DNA of 64,000 nucleotides from Sinorhizobium sp. 8-89 (GTDB lineage: Bacteria; Pseudomonadota; Alphaproteobacteria; Rhizobiales; Rhizobiaceae). Shown piece by piece: positions 53,047 through 62,212 of the stretch. A model generated the notes under the pieces. The model worked only from the letters and a program-made list of their open reading frames with translations. It did not search any database and had not been told where the DNA came from. The stretch spans positions 19,740 through 83,739 of the forward strand of contig NZ_JASKLR010000010.1 in assembly GCF_030124325.1 (NCBI RefSeq). The letters run 5' to 3'. Position numbers and translations under genes: made by a program. The first letter of the stretch is position 1. Every line of letters begins with the position of its first letter.

Positions 53047-53289
53047 ATGGCGGAACGTTCTCAAAACTTGCAGGATCTCTTTCTCAATACCGTCCGCAAG
53101 CAAAAGATTTCATTGACCATTTTCCTCATCAACGGCGTCAAATTGACGGGTGTGGTCACATCTTTTGACAATTTCTGTGTATTGTTGCGCCGCGACGGCC
53201 ATTCTCAGCTCGTCTACAAGCACGCCATCTCGACGATCATGCCGGGTCAGCCGCTGCAAATGTTCGAGAATGAGGAAGCCGCATCCTGA
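53047..53289 (+). CDS. hfq: RNA chaperone Hfq
   Basis: 80 residues. Sm1 and Sm2 motifs: [12 protein letters not shown], the [17 protein letters not shown] beta strands, [12 protein letters not shown], and the YKHAIST Sm2. Ring-shaped RNA-binding protein for sRNA pairing. Preceded by GAAAGAAG. A weak promoter-like pair TTGGA (52946) and ATACT (52967) can be drawn upstream but is not convincing. hflX follows seven bases after the stop. Confidence 0.97.
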
Positions 53290-53295
53290 CGGGAC

Positions 53296-54693
53296 GTGAG
53301 GAACATTACCAAGCGTGATTCAAAATCGTCGTCAGTCATTCCGGAGCTGGAAAAGCTCCGCGATGACATGCGCGCGGTTGTCGTCGTTCCTGTTCTGAAG
53401 AAGACAGGAAAGGCATCAGCCGAGATCCTGTCTGCACCGGTGACGCGCTCCGACGAAAGCCGTCTGGAAGAGGCAACCGGTCTCGCGCTTGCGATAGATC
53501 TCGACGTCGTGCACGGCATGATCGTTCCCGTGGCCCAGCCGAAGCCGGGAACTTTGCTCGGCAGCGGCAAGATCGAGGAGATCGGCCACATCCTGAACGA
53601 AAAGGATGCCGGGCTGGTGATCGTCGATCACCCGCTGACGCCGGTGCAGCAGCGCAATCTCGAGAAGGAATGGAACGCCAAGGTCATCGACCGCACGGGC
53701 CTCATTCTGGAAATCTTCGGGCGTCGTGCTTCCACCAAGGAAGGCACGCTTCAGGTCGATCTCGCGCACCTCAACTATCAGAAGGGCCGCCTGGTCAGAA
53801 GCTGGACCCACCTTGAACGCCAGCGCGGCGGCGCGGGCTTCATGGGCGGTCCCGGTGAAACCCAGATCGAGGCCGACCGCAGGCTGCTCCAGGAAAGGAT
53901 CGTCCGCCTGGAGCGTGAGCTCGAACAGGTGCGGCGCACTCGGCAGCTTCACCGTTCGAAGCGAAAGAAGGTGCCGCACCCGATCGTGGCGCTGGTCGGC
54001 TATACGAACGCGGGCAAATCGACGCTCTTCAATCGGATGACCGGCGCGGGCGTGCTGGCCGAGGACATGCTTTTCGCGACGCTCGATCCGACGCTTCGAC
54101 GTCTGAAGCTTCCGCATGGGCGCATGGTCATTCTGTCCGATACGGTCGGCTTCATCTCCGATCTGCCAACACACCTTGTTGCAGCCTTCCGGGCGACGCT
54201 CGAGGAAGTCCTCGAAGCGGACCTGATCCTGCATGTGCGCGACCTCTCCGATCCGGACAACCAGGCGCAGGCAAGCGATGTGTTGCGCATCCTTGCCGAT
54301 CTCGGCATCGACGAGAAGAAAGGCGCCGAGCGTATCATCGAGGTCTGGAACAAGATCGACAGGCTCGAACCGGAAATGCACGAGGCGCTGGTGAACAAGG
54401 CGGCAGCTACGGCCAATACGGTCGCCGTTTCCGCGATTACCGGCGAGGGTGTCGATCAACTGCTTGCTGAGATTGGAGGTCGTCTTTCGGGTGTGCTGAC
54501 TGAGTGCACGGTCGTGCTCGGTCTCGATCAGCTGCAGCTCTTGCCTTGGGTGTACGAGCACTCGATCGTTGATGGACGCGACGATCTGGAAGACGGAAGG
54601 GTCAGCCTTGATCTGCGCCTGACCGAAGGCGAGGCTGCCGAGCTTGAACGGCGGCTCGGTAACGGACCGAAACCGGTCGAAGAGGACTGGTGA
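53296..54693 (+). CDS. hflX: GTPase HflX
   Basis: 465 residues. Ribosome-associated GTPase (rescues stalled or heat-damaged ribosomes in E. coli). N-terminal HflX domain, coiled region (QEERIVRLERELEQVRRTR-like), then G1 GYTNAGKSTLF, G3 DTVGFISDLP, G4 NKID and a C-terminal tail. GTG start at 53296 with weak GGGA. Convergent with mazG; a nested hairpin at 54696-54727 ends both. Confidence 0.93.
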   Translation: MRNITKRDSKSSSVIPELEKLRDDMRAVVVVPVLKKTGKASAEILSAPVTRSDESRLEEATGLALAIDLDVVHGMIVPVAQPKPGTLLGSGKIEEIGHILNEKDAGLVIVDHPLTPVQQRNLEKEWNAKVIDRTGLILEIFGRRASTKEGTLQVDLAHLNYQKGRLVRSWTHLERQRGGAGFMGGPGETQIEADRRLLQERIVRLERELEQVRRTRQLHRSKRKKVPHPIVALVGYTNAGKSTLFNRMTGAGVLAEDMLFATLDPTLRRLKLPHGRMVILSDTVGFISDLPTHLVAAFRATLEEVLEADLILHVRDLSDPDNQAQASDVLRILADLGIDEKKGAERIIEVWNKIDRLEPEMHEALVNKAAATANTVAVSAITGEGVDQLLAEIGGRLSGVLTECTVVLGLDQLQLLPWVYEHSIVDGRDDLEDGRVSLDLRLTEGEAAELERRLGNGPKPVEEDW

Positions 54694-54695
54694 CG

Positions 54696-54727
54696 AGCTG
54701 ACGCAACGGCATCCCGTTACGTCAGCT
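54696..54727. terminator. Bidirectional terminator hairpin between hflX and mazG
   Basis: AGCTGACG / CGTCAGCT outer stem (8 bp) with AACGG / CCGTT inner stem, spanning the end of mazG and close to the hflX stop. No T run, but placed between convergent genes. Confidence 0.5.
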
Positions 54728-55550
54728 GGCGCTCGATCGCCTTGGCGGCCTGCCAGAGCTCTTCCATGCGCTCCAGCGAGGCGGCGTCGAGGCTCTCTCC
54801 GCCTGCTTCCAGCTCCTGCTCTATGTGACCGAAGCGTCGGCGGAACTTGGTATTGGTGCCGCGGAGCGCCATTTCCGGATCGGTGCCGACATGGCGCCCG
54901 ATATTGACGACAGCGAAAATCAGGTCGCCGAGTTCGTCGGCCACCTTTCGCTGGTCTCCATTCTTGAGGGCCTGCCGCAGTTCGGTGATCTCCTCCTCGA
55001 TCTTGTCGAGGATCGGTTCGGGCTTCGACCAGTCGAAGCCGACTTTTGCCGCGCGTTCCTGAAGCTTAAGCGCTTCGACCAGGGCAGGGAAGCTGCGCTG
55101 CACGGAACCGAGATGGCTGGCGTCCGCGTCCTGCGGCAGGCCACGCCGTATGCGCCGCTGCCGCCGGTCGGCCTTCTCGGCTCGCTTGATCTCGTCCCAT
55201 TGCAGCTTGACCGCCTCGGGCGTATCGGCGTCGGAGCGGGCGAAGACGTGCGGATGGCGACGGATCATCTTGCGGGTCACGGCTTCGACGACATCGCCGA
55301 AGGAGAACTCGCCGGCTTCTTCCGCCATTCGGGCGTGAAAGACCACCTGCAGCAGAAGGTCACCGAGCTCGTCGCAGAGATCGTCCATGTCGTGGCGCTC
55401 GATTGCGTCGGCGACCTCATAGGCTTCTTCGATCGTGTAGGGCTTTATCGTCTCGAAGGTCTGGACGATATCCCAGGGGCAGCCGGTGTCCGGCTGGCGG
55501 AGCGCCGCCATGATGTCGAGCAGGCGTTGAATGTCGCGAGAAGGTTCCAT
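54717..55550 (-). CDS. mazG: Nucleoside triphosphate pyrophosphohydrolase MazG
   Basis: 277 residues. All-alpha NTP pyrophosphohydrolase: TGCPWDIVQTFETIKPYTIEEAYE (first metal motif, EE), DELGDLLLQVVFHARMAEE (ExxD), and a similar second half (KVADELGDLIFAVVNIGRH). Cleans non-canonical nucleotides and can lower (p)ppGpp in relatives. Directly follows the deaminase gene on the same strand, three bases apart. Confidence 0.95.
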   Translation of the reverse strand: MEPSRDIQRLLDIMAALRQPDTGCPWDIVQTFETIKPYTIEEAYEVADAIERHDMDDLCDELGDLLLQVVFHARMAEEAGEFSFGDVVEAVTRKMIRRHPHVFARSDADTPEAVKLQWDEIKRAEKADRRQRRIRRGLPQDADASHLGSVQRSFPALVEALKLQERAAKVGFDWSKPEPILDKIEEEITELRQALKNGDQRKVADELGDLIFAVVNIGRHVGTDPEMALRGTNTKFRRRFGHIEQELEAGGESLDAASLERMEELWQAAKAIERQLT

Positions 55551-55553
55551 GGT

Positions 55554-56141
55554 TCAGTTCAGCGGTATGGCGTTCTGGTCCTTGCCGGCCTGATAGTCTT
55601 CAGACAGGCGGTGATAGCGCTCGCGGATACGCGCGTCCTGCGCGGCGAGCCTTTCCTTTGTCTGTAGGTCGGCGTCGCGCGTCAGTGCCGCTATCGAGGC
55701 CGATTTCCAAAAGGCGTTTTCCTGTGCATAGCCGCCCGGCTCCAGCCGGAAGACTTCCTTCAGGATCTTCAGGTCGTGAGGGATCGAGAAGCTATCGCGC
55801 GAATCCTCGTGGCTGAAGAAGTAGTAGAAATTGTCAAATCCCGCCCAGGTGATGGCAGAAAGGCACATCGAGCAGGGCTCATGGGTCGAGAGGAAGATCA
55901 GCTCTCGCGTATCGGGCTTGTCGGCTATCTCGTAAAAGCGCTTGAGCGTATGGACTTCGCCGTGCCATAGCGGATTTTCCGTCTCGTTGTTGGTCTCCGC
56001 AAGCACGAGCGAAAGATCGGACTTGCGCAGGATCGCCGCGCCGAAGACCTTGTTGCCGGCTGCCACGCCTTTTTCCGTCAGCGGAAGGATGTCTTTTTCG
56101 ATCACCGTCAACAGGCGTTCGGCCAGTTCCGATTGTTTCAT
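55554..56141 (-). CDS. Zinc nucleoside deaminase
   Basis: 195 residues. Cytidine-deaminase fold with the zinc motif HGE (WHGEVHTL) and PCSMC (HEPCSMCLSAI), as in guanine/tRNA-adenosine and dCMP-type deaminases. The substrate cannot be identified; guanine or cytosine-type is plausible. ATG 56141 has GGAGGG upstream; the frame could run to 56165. Operon with mazG, a nucleotide-cleaning partner. Confidence 0.8.
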   Translation of the reverse strand: MKQSELAERLLTVIEKDILPLTEKGVAAGNKVFGAAILRKSDLSLVLAETNNETENPLWHGEVHTLKRFYEIADKPDTRELIFLSTHEPCSMCLSAITWAGFDNFYYFFSHEDSRDSFSIPHDLKILKEVFRLEPGGYAQENAFWKSASIAALTRDADLQTKERLAAQDARIRERYHRLSEDYQAGKDQNAIPLN

Positions 56142-56371
56142 TTCTGTACCCTCCGCAAATATCAAGGCGGCATTTAACGGAGGTCGGCTCGCCGGCGCAA
56201 TGGCCGAGCCAGGCTCGCGGAGCTGTCTGCCCGGAGATATTTACTCAAAATGGCTGACTGTCGAGCAAAACAATACGTGGCCGGAAAAGCATTGAAATTT
56301 CTGTTTCTTCAATTGTTGCCGGCTATGGAGGATATTCGCCGCAGCCTGTAGAAGGAGCCGCTCTTTCAGTG

Positions 56372-57832
56372 ATGTCGCAGCAACTGTCCTTTTTCCCGAC
56401 ATTCTTTAGCGTCGCGCAGAAGCGCGTGGCGGTGTTCGGTAATGGGGACGAGGCTTTTGCCAAGGTGCGGCTGCTTTTGAATACCCAGGCGCGTATCGTC
56501 GTTTATGCGGATGCGCCCGAGGCCTCTTTCGAGACATTCCTTCAGACCAACGGCCTTGAGACCGTTCGGGAAGCCTTTGACGCGCATCAGGTCGAGAGCG
56601 CCGTCCTCGTGTTCGCTGCGACCGGTGATGCCGCGGCGGACAGGGCGATCGTTGCCGCCGCGCGGGAGAGAAAAATCCCTGCAAATGCCGTCGATCAGCC
56701 GGATTATTGCGATTTCCTGACGCCCGCACTTGTCAATCGGGCACCGGTCGCCGTCGCGATCGGTACGGAAGGGGCGGGACCCGTTCTGGCGCAGATGATC
56801 CGCGCCCAGATCGATCAATTGCTTTCTCCGTCGCTCAGCGTCGTCGCATCTTTGGCTGCAAGCTATCGCGATGCGGTTGAGCGGCACGTGCCGCGCGGTG
56901 TCGCGCGCCGCGTTTTCTGGCGGCGGTTCTTCTCCGGTCCGGTGGCAGATCATGTTGCGCTTGGCGATGTCGTCTCGGCTCGCCGCGAGGCGTCGCGGCT
57001 GCTGGATGGCGCAGATCGCGTTTCTGGTCATGTCTGGCTCGTGGGTGCCGGCCCGGGAGCGGAAGACTTGCTGACGCTCCGCGCGCAGCGCGTGATGATG
57101 GAGGCCGATGCGATCGTCTATGACGCGCTCGTGCCGCAGGCGATCGTCGACATGGGGCGTCGCGATGCCGAGCGCCTTTCGGTCGGCAAACGTAAAGGCT
57201 GCCACACCAAATCGCAGGACGAAATCAATCAGTTGCTGGTGAAACTCGCAGGCGAGGGCAAGCGTGTCGTTCGGCTGAAGTCCGGCGATCCTCTGATCTT
57301 CGGTCGAGCCGGCGAGGAGATGGCTGCATTGCGAGAAGCCGGCATGAGCTACGAGATTGTTCCCGGCATCACGTCCGCTTTTGCTGCAGCGGCAGACTTC
57401 GAGTTGCCGTTGACCCTTCGCGGTGTCGCGTCGTCGCTGGTCTTCACGACCGGCCATGACCTTGCCGGTGACGTGCTGCCCGACTGGGCGCGGCTTGCTG
57501 TTACCGGCGCGACGATTGCGGTCTATATGGGGCGCACTGTAGCGGCTTCGGTTGCCACACGGCTCATGCAGGCGGGCCTTCCGCAGGAGACGACGGTCGC
57601 CGTGGTCGAGAACGCCAGCCGCGCCGATCGGCGCCTGCTGCACGGGATTCTTCGCGATCTGCCGGATCTTGAGGCCCGCACGGAGCTCGACGGCCCGGTC
57701 ATGGTGATCATTGGTGATGCTGTTGCGGGTGCGAATTTCGACCGGTCAGAGCCGCTTGCTGCCGGGCGGCGGCAGGGCGCCGAGGCCAGGGACGCTTCTA
57801 GCGCGGAACGCGCTGAACAGATTTTGAATTGA
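56372..57832 (+). CDS. cysG: Siroheme synthase CysG (fused uroporphyrinogen methyltransferase)
   Basis: About 486 residues. N-terminal precorrin-2 dehydrogenase/ferrochelatase (VFGNGDEAFAKVRLLL, a degenerate NAD site) and C-terminal SAM uroporphyrinogen-III methyltransferase (WLVGAGPGAEDLLTLRA; KSGDPLIFGRAGEE; VPGITSAFAAAA). Makes siroheme for the CysI encoded three genes on. ATG 56372 with GTG 56369 in front; GGAG lies 14 bases up. The intergenic part 56142-56371 probably holds the promoter. Confidence 0.95.
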   Translation: MSQQLSFFPTFFSVAQKRVAVFGNGDEAFAKVRLLLNTQARIVVYADAPEASFETFLQTNGLETVREAFDAHQVESAVLVFAATGDAAADRAIVAAARERKIPANAVDQPDYCDFLTPALVNRAPVAVAIGTEGAGPVLAQMIRAQIDQLLSPSLSVVASLAASYRDAVERHVPRGVARRVFWRRFFSGPVADHVALGDVVSARREASRLLDGADRVSGHVWLVGAGPGAEDLLTLRAQRVMMEADAIVYDALVPQAIVDMGRRDAERLSVGKRKGCHTKSQDEINQLLVKLAGEGKRVVRLKSGDPLIFGRAGEEMAALREAGMSYEIVPGITSAFAAAADFELPLTLRGVASSLVFTTGHDLAGDVLPDWARLAVTGATIAVYMGRTVAASVATRLMQAGLPQETTVAVVENASRADRRLLHGILRDLPDLEARTELDGPVMVIIGDAVAGANFDRSEPLAAGRRQGAEARDASSAERAEQILN

Positions 57833-57843
57833 GGGCGACGCGA

Positions 57844-58158
57844 ATGGTGGACAAGGTCTTGACGGCAAACCGACTGGCGGATGGCATATCCGTCTGGCTC
57901 GACGCCTCCGGCAATTGGGTGGAGTCGCTGCAGGACGCCTTCGTCGCCCGCCACGCCGAGGCCATCGCGGCGCTTGAAGCGACCGGAAAGCGCTCGTTCG
58001 ACGAGAATAAAGTCGTGGACGTCAACGTTATCGACGTCGAGGAAGTCGACGGCACGCTTCGCCCGCTGCGCATGCGCGAACGGATTCGGGCCGAGGGCCC
58101 GTCAATAGCCTACGCTCCTGGATATCATGGGCTTTCCGGCCCGAAATTTGCTGCCTAA
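57844..58158 (+). CDS. DUF2849 protein
   Basis: 104 residues, DUF2849 family. Begins MVDKVLTANRLADGISVWLD, followed by RHAEAIAALEATG. Conserved between cysG and the sulfite reductase in Rhizobiales. No catalytic motif. Possibly a small partner of assimilatory sulfite reduction, by position only. Confidence 0.8.
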   Translation: MVDKVLTANRLADGISVWLDASGNWVESLQDAFVARHAEAIAALEATGKRSFDENKVVDVNVIDVEEVDGTLRPLRMRERIRAEGPSIAYAPGYHGLSGPKFAA

Positions 58159-58172
58159 GGACCTGAGACCCT

Positions 58173-59846
58173 ATGTACCGTTACGACGAATTCGATCACG
58201 CCTTCGTTTCTGCACGTGTCGAGCAGTTCCGCGATCAGGTCCAGCGGCGGCTGTCCGGTGAACTGGCTGAAGATGCCTTCAAACCGCTGCGGTTGATGAA
58301 CGGCGTCTATCTGCAACTGCATGCCTATATGCTCCGCGTTGCTATCCCCTATGGCACGCTGTCGAGCCGGCAGATGCGGATGCTCGCTCACATCGCCCGC
58401 CAATACGACCGCGGCTATGGTCATTTCACGACGCGCCAGAACATCCAGTACAACTGGCCGCGTCTTTCCGAGACGCCGGACATCCTGCAGGAACTGGCAA
58501 GCGTCGAAATGCATGCGCTGCAGACCTCGGGCAACTGCATTCGCAACGTCACGGCGGATCACTTCTCCGGCGCGGCTGCCGACGAAGTTGCCGACCCGCG
58601 CCCCTATGCCGAGATTCTCCGCCAATGGTCGAGCGTCCATCCGGAATTCTCGTTCCTGCCGCGCAAGTTCAAGATCGCGGTGACCGGTGCCGAGCGTGAC
58701 CGCGCCGCCATCCAGGTGCACGACATCGGCTTGCACCTGAAGAAGGACGAGAATGGCAGGCTCGGCTTTGCCGTCTATGTCGGCGGCGGGCAGGGCCGGA
58801 CCCCGATGATCGCCAAGAAAATCCGTGACTTCCTGCCGGAAGAGGACCTGCTGTCCTACACCACGGCGATCATGCGCGTTTACAATCTCTATGGCCGCCG
58901 CGACAACAAGTACAAGGCGCGTATCAAGATCCTCGTGCATGAAACCGGTGCCGAGGAGCTGGCGCGCCAGGTCGAAGTCGAGTTCGCCAAGCTCAAGGAC
59001 ACCGAGTTGAAGCTGCCGAATGCCGACATCCAGGCAATTTCGGCTTATTTTGCGCCGGCAGCCCTGCCGAACCGACCGGAAGGCTGGGGTAACCTCGCGC
59101 GCTGGAAGAAGGCCGACCCGGAATTCGCGCGCTGGGTTCACCAGAACGTCGAGCCGCACAAGCATCCCGACTACGGCATGGTGACCATTTCGCTGAAGCC
59201 AATCGGTGGCATCCCGGGCGACGCCAGTGACGCACAGATGGATGCAGTTGCGGATATCGCCGAGGAATACGCCTTCGATGAAATCCGCGTCAGCCACGAG
59301 CAGAACCTGATTCTGCCGCATGTGGCGCTCGCTGATCTGGAGCCGGTCTACCGCGCTCTGGTCGCCGCCGGTCTCGCGACGGCCAATGCGGGCTTGATCA
59401 CCGATATCATCGCCTGTCCCGGCCTTGATTATTGCGCGCTTGCCAATGCGCGTTCGATCCCGGTCGCCCAGGAAATTTCGAACCGCTTCGGCTCCCCCGA
59501 AAGGCAAGCGGAAATCGGCGAGCTCAAGATCAAAGTCTCCGGCTGCATCAATGCCTGCGGCCATCATCACGTCGGCCATATCGGCCTGTTGGGCGTCGAG
59601 AAGAAGGGTGCCGAACTTTATCAGATCACGCTCGGCGGGTCTGGCGACGAGAACACGTCGATCGGCGAAATCATCGGCCGCGGCTTCGAGCCGGAAAAGG
59701 TGACCGATGCTGTCGAGACGATCGTCGACACTTATCTCGGCCTGCGCCGGGACAGGTCGGAGACCTTCCTCGAGGCTTATCGCCGGGTCGGGCCGCAGCC
59801 GTTCAAGGATGCGCTCTACGGCGGCAATGCTCAGGAAGCCGCTTGA
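58173..59846 (+). CDS. cysI: Assimilatory sulfite/nitrite reductase hemoprotein (ferredoxin type)
   Basis: 557 residues. Two siroheme-binding repeats of the NirA/CysI family. Cluster cysteines visible: CPGLDYC and SGCINACGHHHVGHIG (C-x5-C, C-x3-C). It is the ferredoxin-like single-subunit form, without a flavoprotein partner (CysJ) in the window. Reduces sulfite to sulfide. Follows DUF2849 by 14 bases, and is followed by DUF934 and fpr, forming one run from cysG. Confidence 0.92.
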   Translation: MYRYDEFDHAFVSARVEQFRDQVQRRLSGELAEDAFKPLRLMNGVYLQLHAYMLRVAIPYGTLSSRQMRMLAHIARQYDRGYGHFTTRQNIQYNWPRLSETPDILQELASVEMHALQTSGNCIRNVTADHFSGAAADEVADPRPYAEILRQWSSVHPEFSFLPRKFKIAVTGAERDRAAIQVHDIGLHLKKDENGRLGFAVYVGGGQGRTPMIAKKIRDFLPEEDLLSYTTAIMRVYNLYGRRDNKYKARIKILVHETGAEELARQVEVEFAKLKDTELKLPNADIQAISAYFAPAALPNRPEGWGNLARWKKADPEFARWVHQNVEPHKHPDYGMVTISLKPIGGIPGDASDAQMDAVADIAEEYAFDEIRVSHEQNLILPHVALADLEPVYRALVAAGLATANAGLITDIIACPGLDYCALANARSIPVAQEISNRFGSPERQAEIGELKIKVSGCINACGHHHVGHIGLLGVEKKGAELYQITLGGSGDENTSIGEIIGRGFEPEKVTDAVETIVDTYLGLRRDRSETFLEAYRRVGPQPFKDALYGGNAQEAA

Positions 59847-59861
59847 GGCAGGGACGAGAAC

Positions 59862-60362
59862 ATGACGAAAATCTGGAGAGAAACCGGCTTTGTGAGCGAT
59901 GATCCCTGGATCATCGAGACGGAAGAAGCCAAGGCCGGCTCGAACGAAAAGGCGATACACGGCCTCGATGCGTTCCTCGACGCGGTCTCCACTGGGGACG
60001 GGCGCGAATTTGGTGTCCTGATCGCGCCCGCCGACGACGTGGCGCGGTTGGCCCCTTACCTGGATCGGGTCGCTCTGGTCGCAGTCGCATTTCCGGCCTT
60101 CAATGACGGACGTGCGTTCAGCCACGCATCGCTGCTTCGCGCGCGGCTCGGCTTCGAAGGTGAAGTCCGCGCTGTCGGAGACGTGCTGATCGACCAGATC
60201 CCGTTGATGTTGCGTTGTGGCATTGACAGTTTCGCGGTGACGAATGCGACGGCGATCAAGCGTCTTTCGGAGGGGCGCCTGCCCGGCATCGCCAATCACT
60301 ATCAGCCGACTGCCAGGCCCTCATCGGACGTGAAATCTTACAGTTGGCGCCGCGTTTCTTAA
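59862..60362 (+). CDS. DUF934 protein (sulfite-reduction associated)
   Basis: 166 residues, DUF934 family: GVLIAPADDVARLAPYLDRVALVAVAFPAF then FEGEVRAVGDVLIDQIPLMLRCG. Found beside sulfite reductase genes in many proteobacteria; biochemical role unknown. Fifteen bases after cysI. The 146-base gap before fpr begins with a run of A and ends in a possible promoter. Confidence 0.85.
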   Translation: MTKIWRETGFVSDDPWIIETEEAKAGSNEKAIHGLDAFLDAVSTGDGREFGVLIAPADDVARLAPYLDRVALVAVAFPAFNDGRAFSHASLLRARLGFEGEVRAVGDVLIDQIPLMLRCGIDSFAVTNATAIKRLSEGRLPGIANHYQPTARPSSDVKSYSWRRVS

Positions 60363-60508
60363 AAAAAAGCGCAGTTGCGACAGTGTGAAGCAAGCCGAAA
60401 TCCTCGAAAGCGCCTATATTTGGAAGGGATTTCCTTTCAATCGAGTGCGAGTTGGAATATCCGCTCATACTTGATAGACAGGGTCACCATTACAGGACTG
60501 TAGCCACG

Positions 60509-61321
60509 ATGAATGCTCCGGCAAAAACGGAAGATTTCGCGATCCAGGCACCGGCAGGTGTTCTTGTCGAGACGGTCACGAGTGTCACGCACTATACGGA
60601 CCGCCTCTTCCGTTTCCGTATGACCCGTCCCCAGGAGTTCCGTTTCCGCTCCGGCGAATTCGCCATGATCGGTCTCATGGTCGGCGACAAGCCCATCTAT
60701 CGCGCCTATTCGGTCGCGAGCCCGGCATGGGACGAGGAACTCGAGTTCTTCTCGATCAAGGTTCCGGACGGCCCGCTGACGTCGCATCTGCAGAAGATCA
60801 AGCCGGGCGACCAGGTTCTTATGCGCAAGAAGCCGACGGGCACGCTGGTGCTCGACGCGCTTGTGCCCGGCCGCAGGCTTTACATGTTCTCGACCGGCAC
60901 CGGCATTGCTCCCTTCGCGAGCCTCATTCGCGATCCGGAAACCTATGAAAAGTTCGAGGAAGTCATCCTTACGCACACCTGCCGCGACGTGGCGGAACTG
61001 AAATACGGTTTCGATCTCGTAGACGAAATCCGCAATCACGAGTTCCTGAACGAGATTGTAGGCGGCAAGCTTCGCCACTATGCGACGGTGACGCGCGAAG
61101 ACTATCCGTTCAAGGGCCGGATCACCGACCTGATGACCAACGGCAAGTTCTTCGCGGATCTCGGCCTTCCGCCGCTCGATCCGGCGATCGATCGCGGCAT
61201 GATCTGCGGATCTACGGCGATGCTCAAGGACACAAAGGAAATTCTGGAGGCCGCCGGGCTGACGGAAGGCGCCAACAACAAACCGGCGGAATTCGTTATC
61301 GAGCGTGCATTCGTCGGCTGA
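60509..61321 (+). CDS. fpr: Ferredoxin-NADP+ reductase
   Basis: 270 residues. FAD motif RAYSVASP (RxYS), NADPH region STGTGIAPF and C-terminal AFVG as typical of bacterial subclass-I Fpr. Moves electrons between NADPH and ferredoxin/flavodoxin, a plausible reductant route for CysI. ATG 60509 gives the known length; the longer frame from 60452 lies in the leader. Terminator at 61351-61378. Confidence 0.93.
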   Translation: MNAPAKTEDFAIQAPAGVLVETVTSVTHYTDRLFRFRMTRPQEFRFRSGEFAMIGLMVGDKPIYRAYSVASPAWDEELEFFSIKVPDGPLTSHLQKIKPGDQVLMRKKPTGTLVLDALVPGRRLYMFSTGTGIAPFASLIRDPETYEKFEEVILTHTCRDVAELKYGFDLVDEIRNHEFLNEIVGGKLRHYATVTREDYPFKGRITDLMTNGKFFADLGLPPLDPAIDRGMICGSTAMLKDTKEILEAAGLTEGANNKPAEFVIERAFVG

Positions 61322-61350
61322 CATCGCAGGCGAGATATCAATGATTACGA

Positions 61351-61378
61351 AGAGGCGCGTCCCGAATGCGCCTCTTTT
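61351..61378 (+). terminator. Intrinsic terminator of fpr
   Basis: AGAGGCGC / GCGCCTCT stem with a nine-base loop, followed by TTTCG. Confidence 0.75.
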
Positions 61379-61509
61379 CGTTTGTGAGCATTTGCCTCCA
61401 GGCAAACATCAACCCTGCGCGCCGCGCAGACGCCGCATATTCTTGAAGAAGCCTTTCACCGGAATGGGCGGCGGTTGAAGACCGGAAGCATGTCGCCGGA
61501 GGCTCGACA

Positions 61510-62133
61510 TCAAGCTTCCACAAGGTAATCCATTAGCTGCGACATGGCCGCGGCGGCTTTCTCGGCATCCGCTGCCTCGATCGCGCGCATCACCTTGATG
61601 TGACGTTGCACTGACGTCTTCATCTTTTCCGGCGCCGCGGACGCAAACCATATGCGGCGCGCATGGGTCTGCAAGGGCGCAAGTGCTGCCGTCAGAAACC
61701 TGTTCGGGCAGGCGTCTTCCATGATTTCGTCGAACATCTTGTCGGCGACGAGGAAGCCCTCCATGTCGGCTCGATCCGAACATGCCGCCATCTCATGCTC
61801 GCAGCCGCTTATCGCCAGCCGAGCCTCGGGGCTCGCATGTTGCGCGACGAGGGCTGCCGCCAATGGTTCCAACCGTTGGCGCGTCTGCATCACATGGGCG
61901 CGATCCTCCGGTTGGATCATGGTGATCTGTAATCCCACGCGTGCGCGAACCTCGATGAGCCCCTGCCAGGCAAGTTTCTGGATCGCTTCCCGAACAGGGG
62001 TACGGCCATGCTCGGCGAGTTCGATGAGCTGACGCTCGGTTACGAGCGATCCGGGCTTGAGCTTTAACGTGACGATGAGGCGTTCGAGCGCCAGATAGGC
62101 GAGGTGGGCCTGGGAATGGGGTGGCATGGGCAT
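61510..62133 (-). CDS. GntR family regulator (FCD type)
   Basis: 207 residues. N-terminal winged helix-turn-helix (LVTERQLIELAEHGRTPVREAIQKLAWQ) and a C-terminal helical FCD effector domain with Asp/His/Arg metal-site residues (MFDEIMEDACPNRF). Start at 62133 is preferred, as the longer frame to 62166 would run through an operator palindrome. Probably autoregulated by the two palindromes at 62143 and 62189. The target was most likely the divergent DapA-family gene, now decayed. Effector unknown. Confidence 0.85.
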   Translation of the reverse strand: MPMPPHSQAHLAYLALERLIVTLKLKPGSLVTERQLIELAEHGRTPVREAIQKLAWQGLIEVRARVGLQITMIQPEDRAHVMQTRQRLEPLAAALVAQHASPEARLAISGCEHEMAACSDRADMEGFLVADKMFDEIMEDACPNRFLTAALAPLQTHARRIWFASAAPEKMKTSVQRHIKVMRAIEAADAEKAAAAMSQLMDYLVEA

Positions 62134-62142
62134 CCCGTTGTT

Positions 62143-62154
62143 CTGATATATCAG
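62143..62154. promoter_or_regulatory. Operator palindrome 1 of the GntR regulator
   Basis: Perfect 12-bp palindrome CTGATATATCAG, ten bases upstream of the regulator ATG (62133). Confidence 0.7.
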
Positions 62155-62188
62155 AAAATGCCACATATTCGAAATGGCGGCAAGTAAG

Positions 62189-62200
62189 CTGATATATCAG
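62189..62200. promoter_or_regulatory. Operator palindrome 2 of the GntR regulator
   Basis: Same perfect palindrome CTGATATATCAG, 46 bases from the first, 13 bases upstream of the ATG of the pseudogene. The arrangement suggests joint control of both divergent genes. Confidence 0.7.
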
Positions 62201-62212
62201 ACAGGGCCTATC

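Noticed and set aside
58155-60299. 714-codon minus-strand frame antisense to cysI
   Set aside because: Shadow of cysI and DUF934; no family features.
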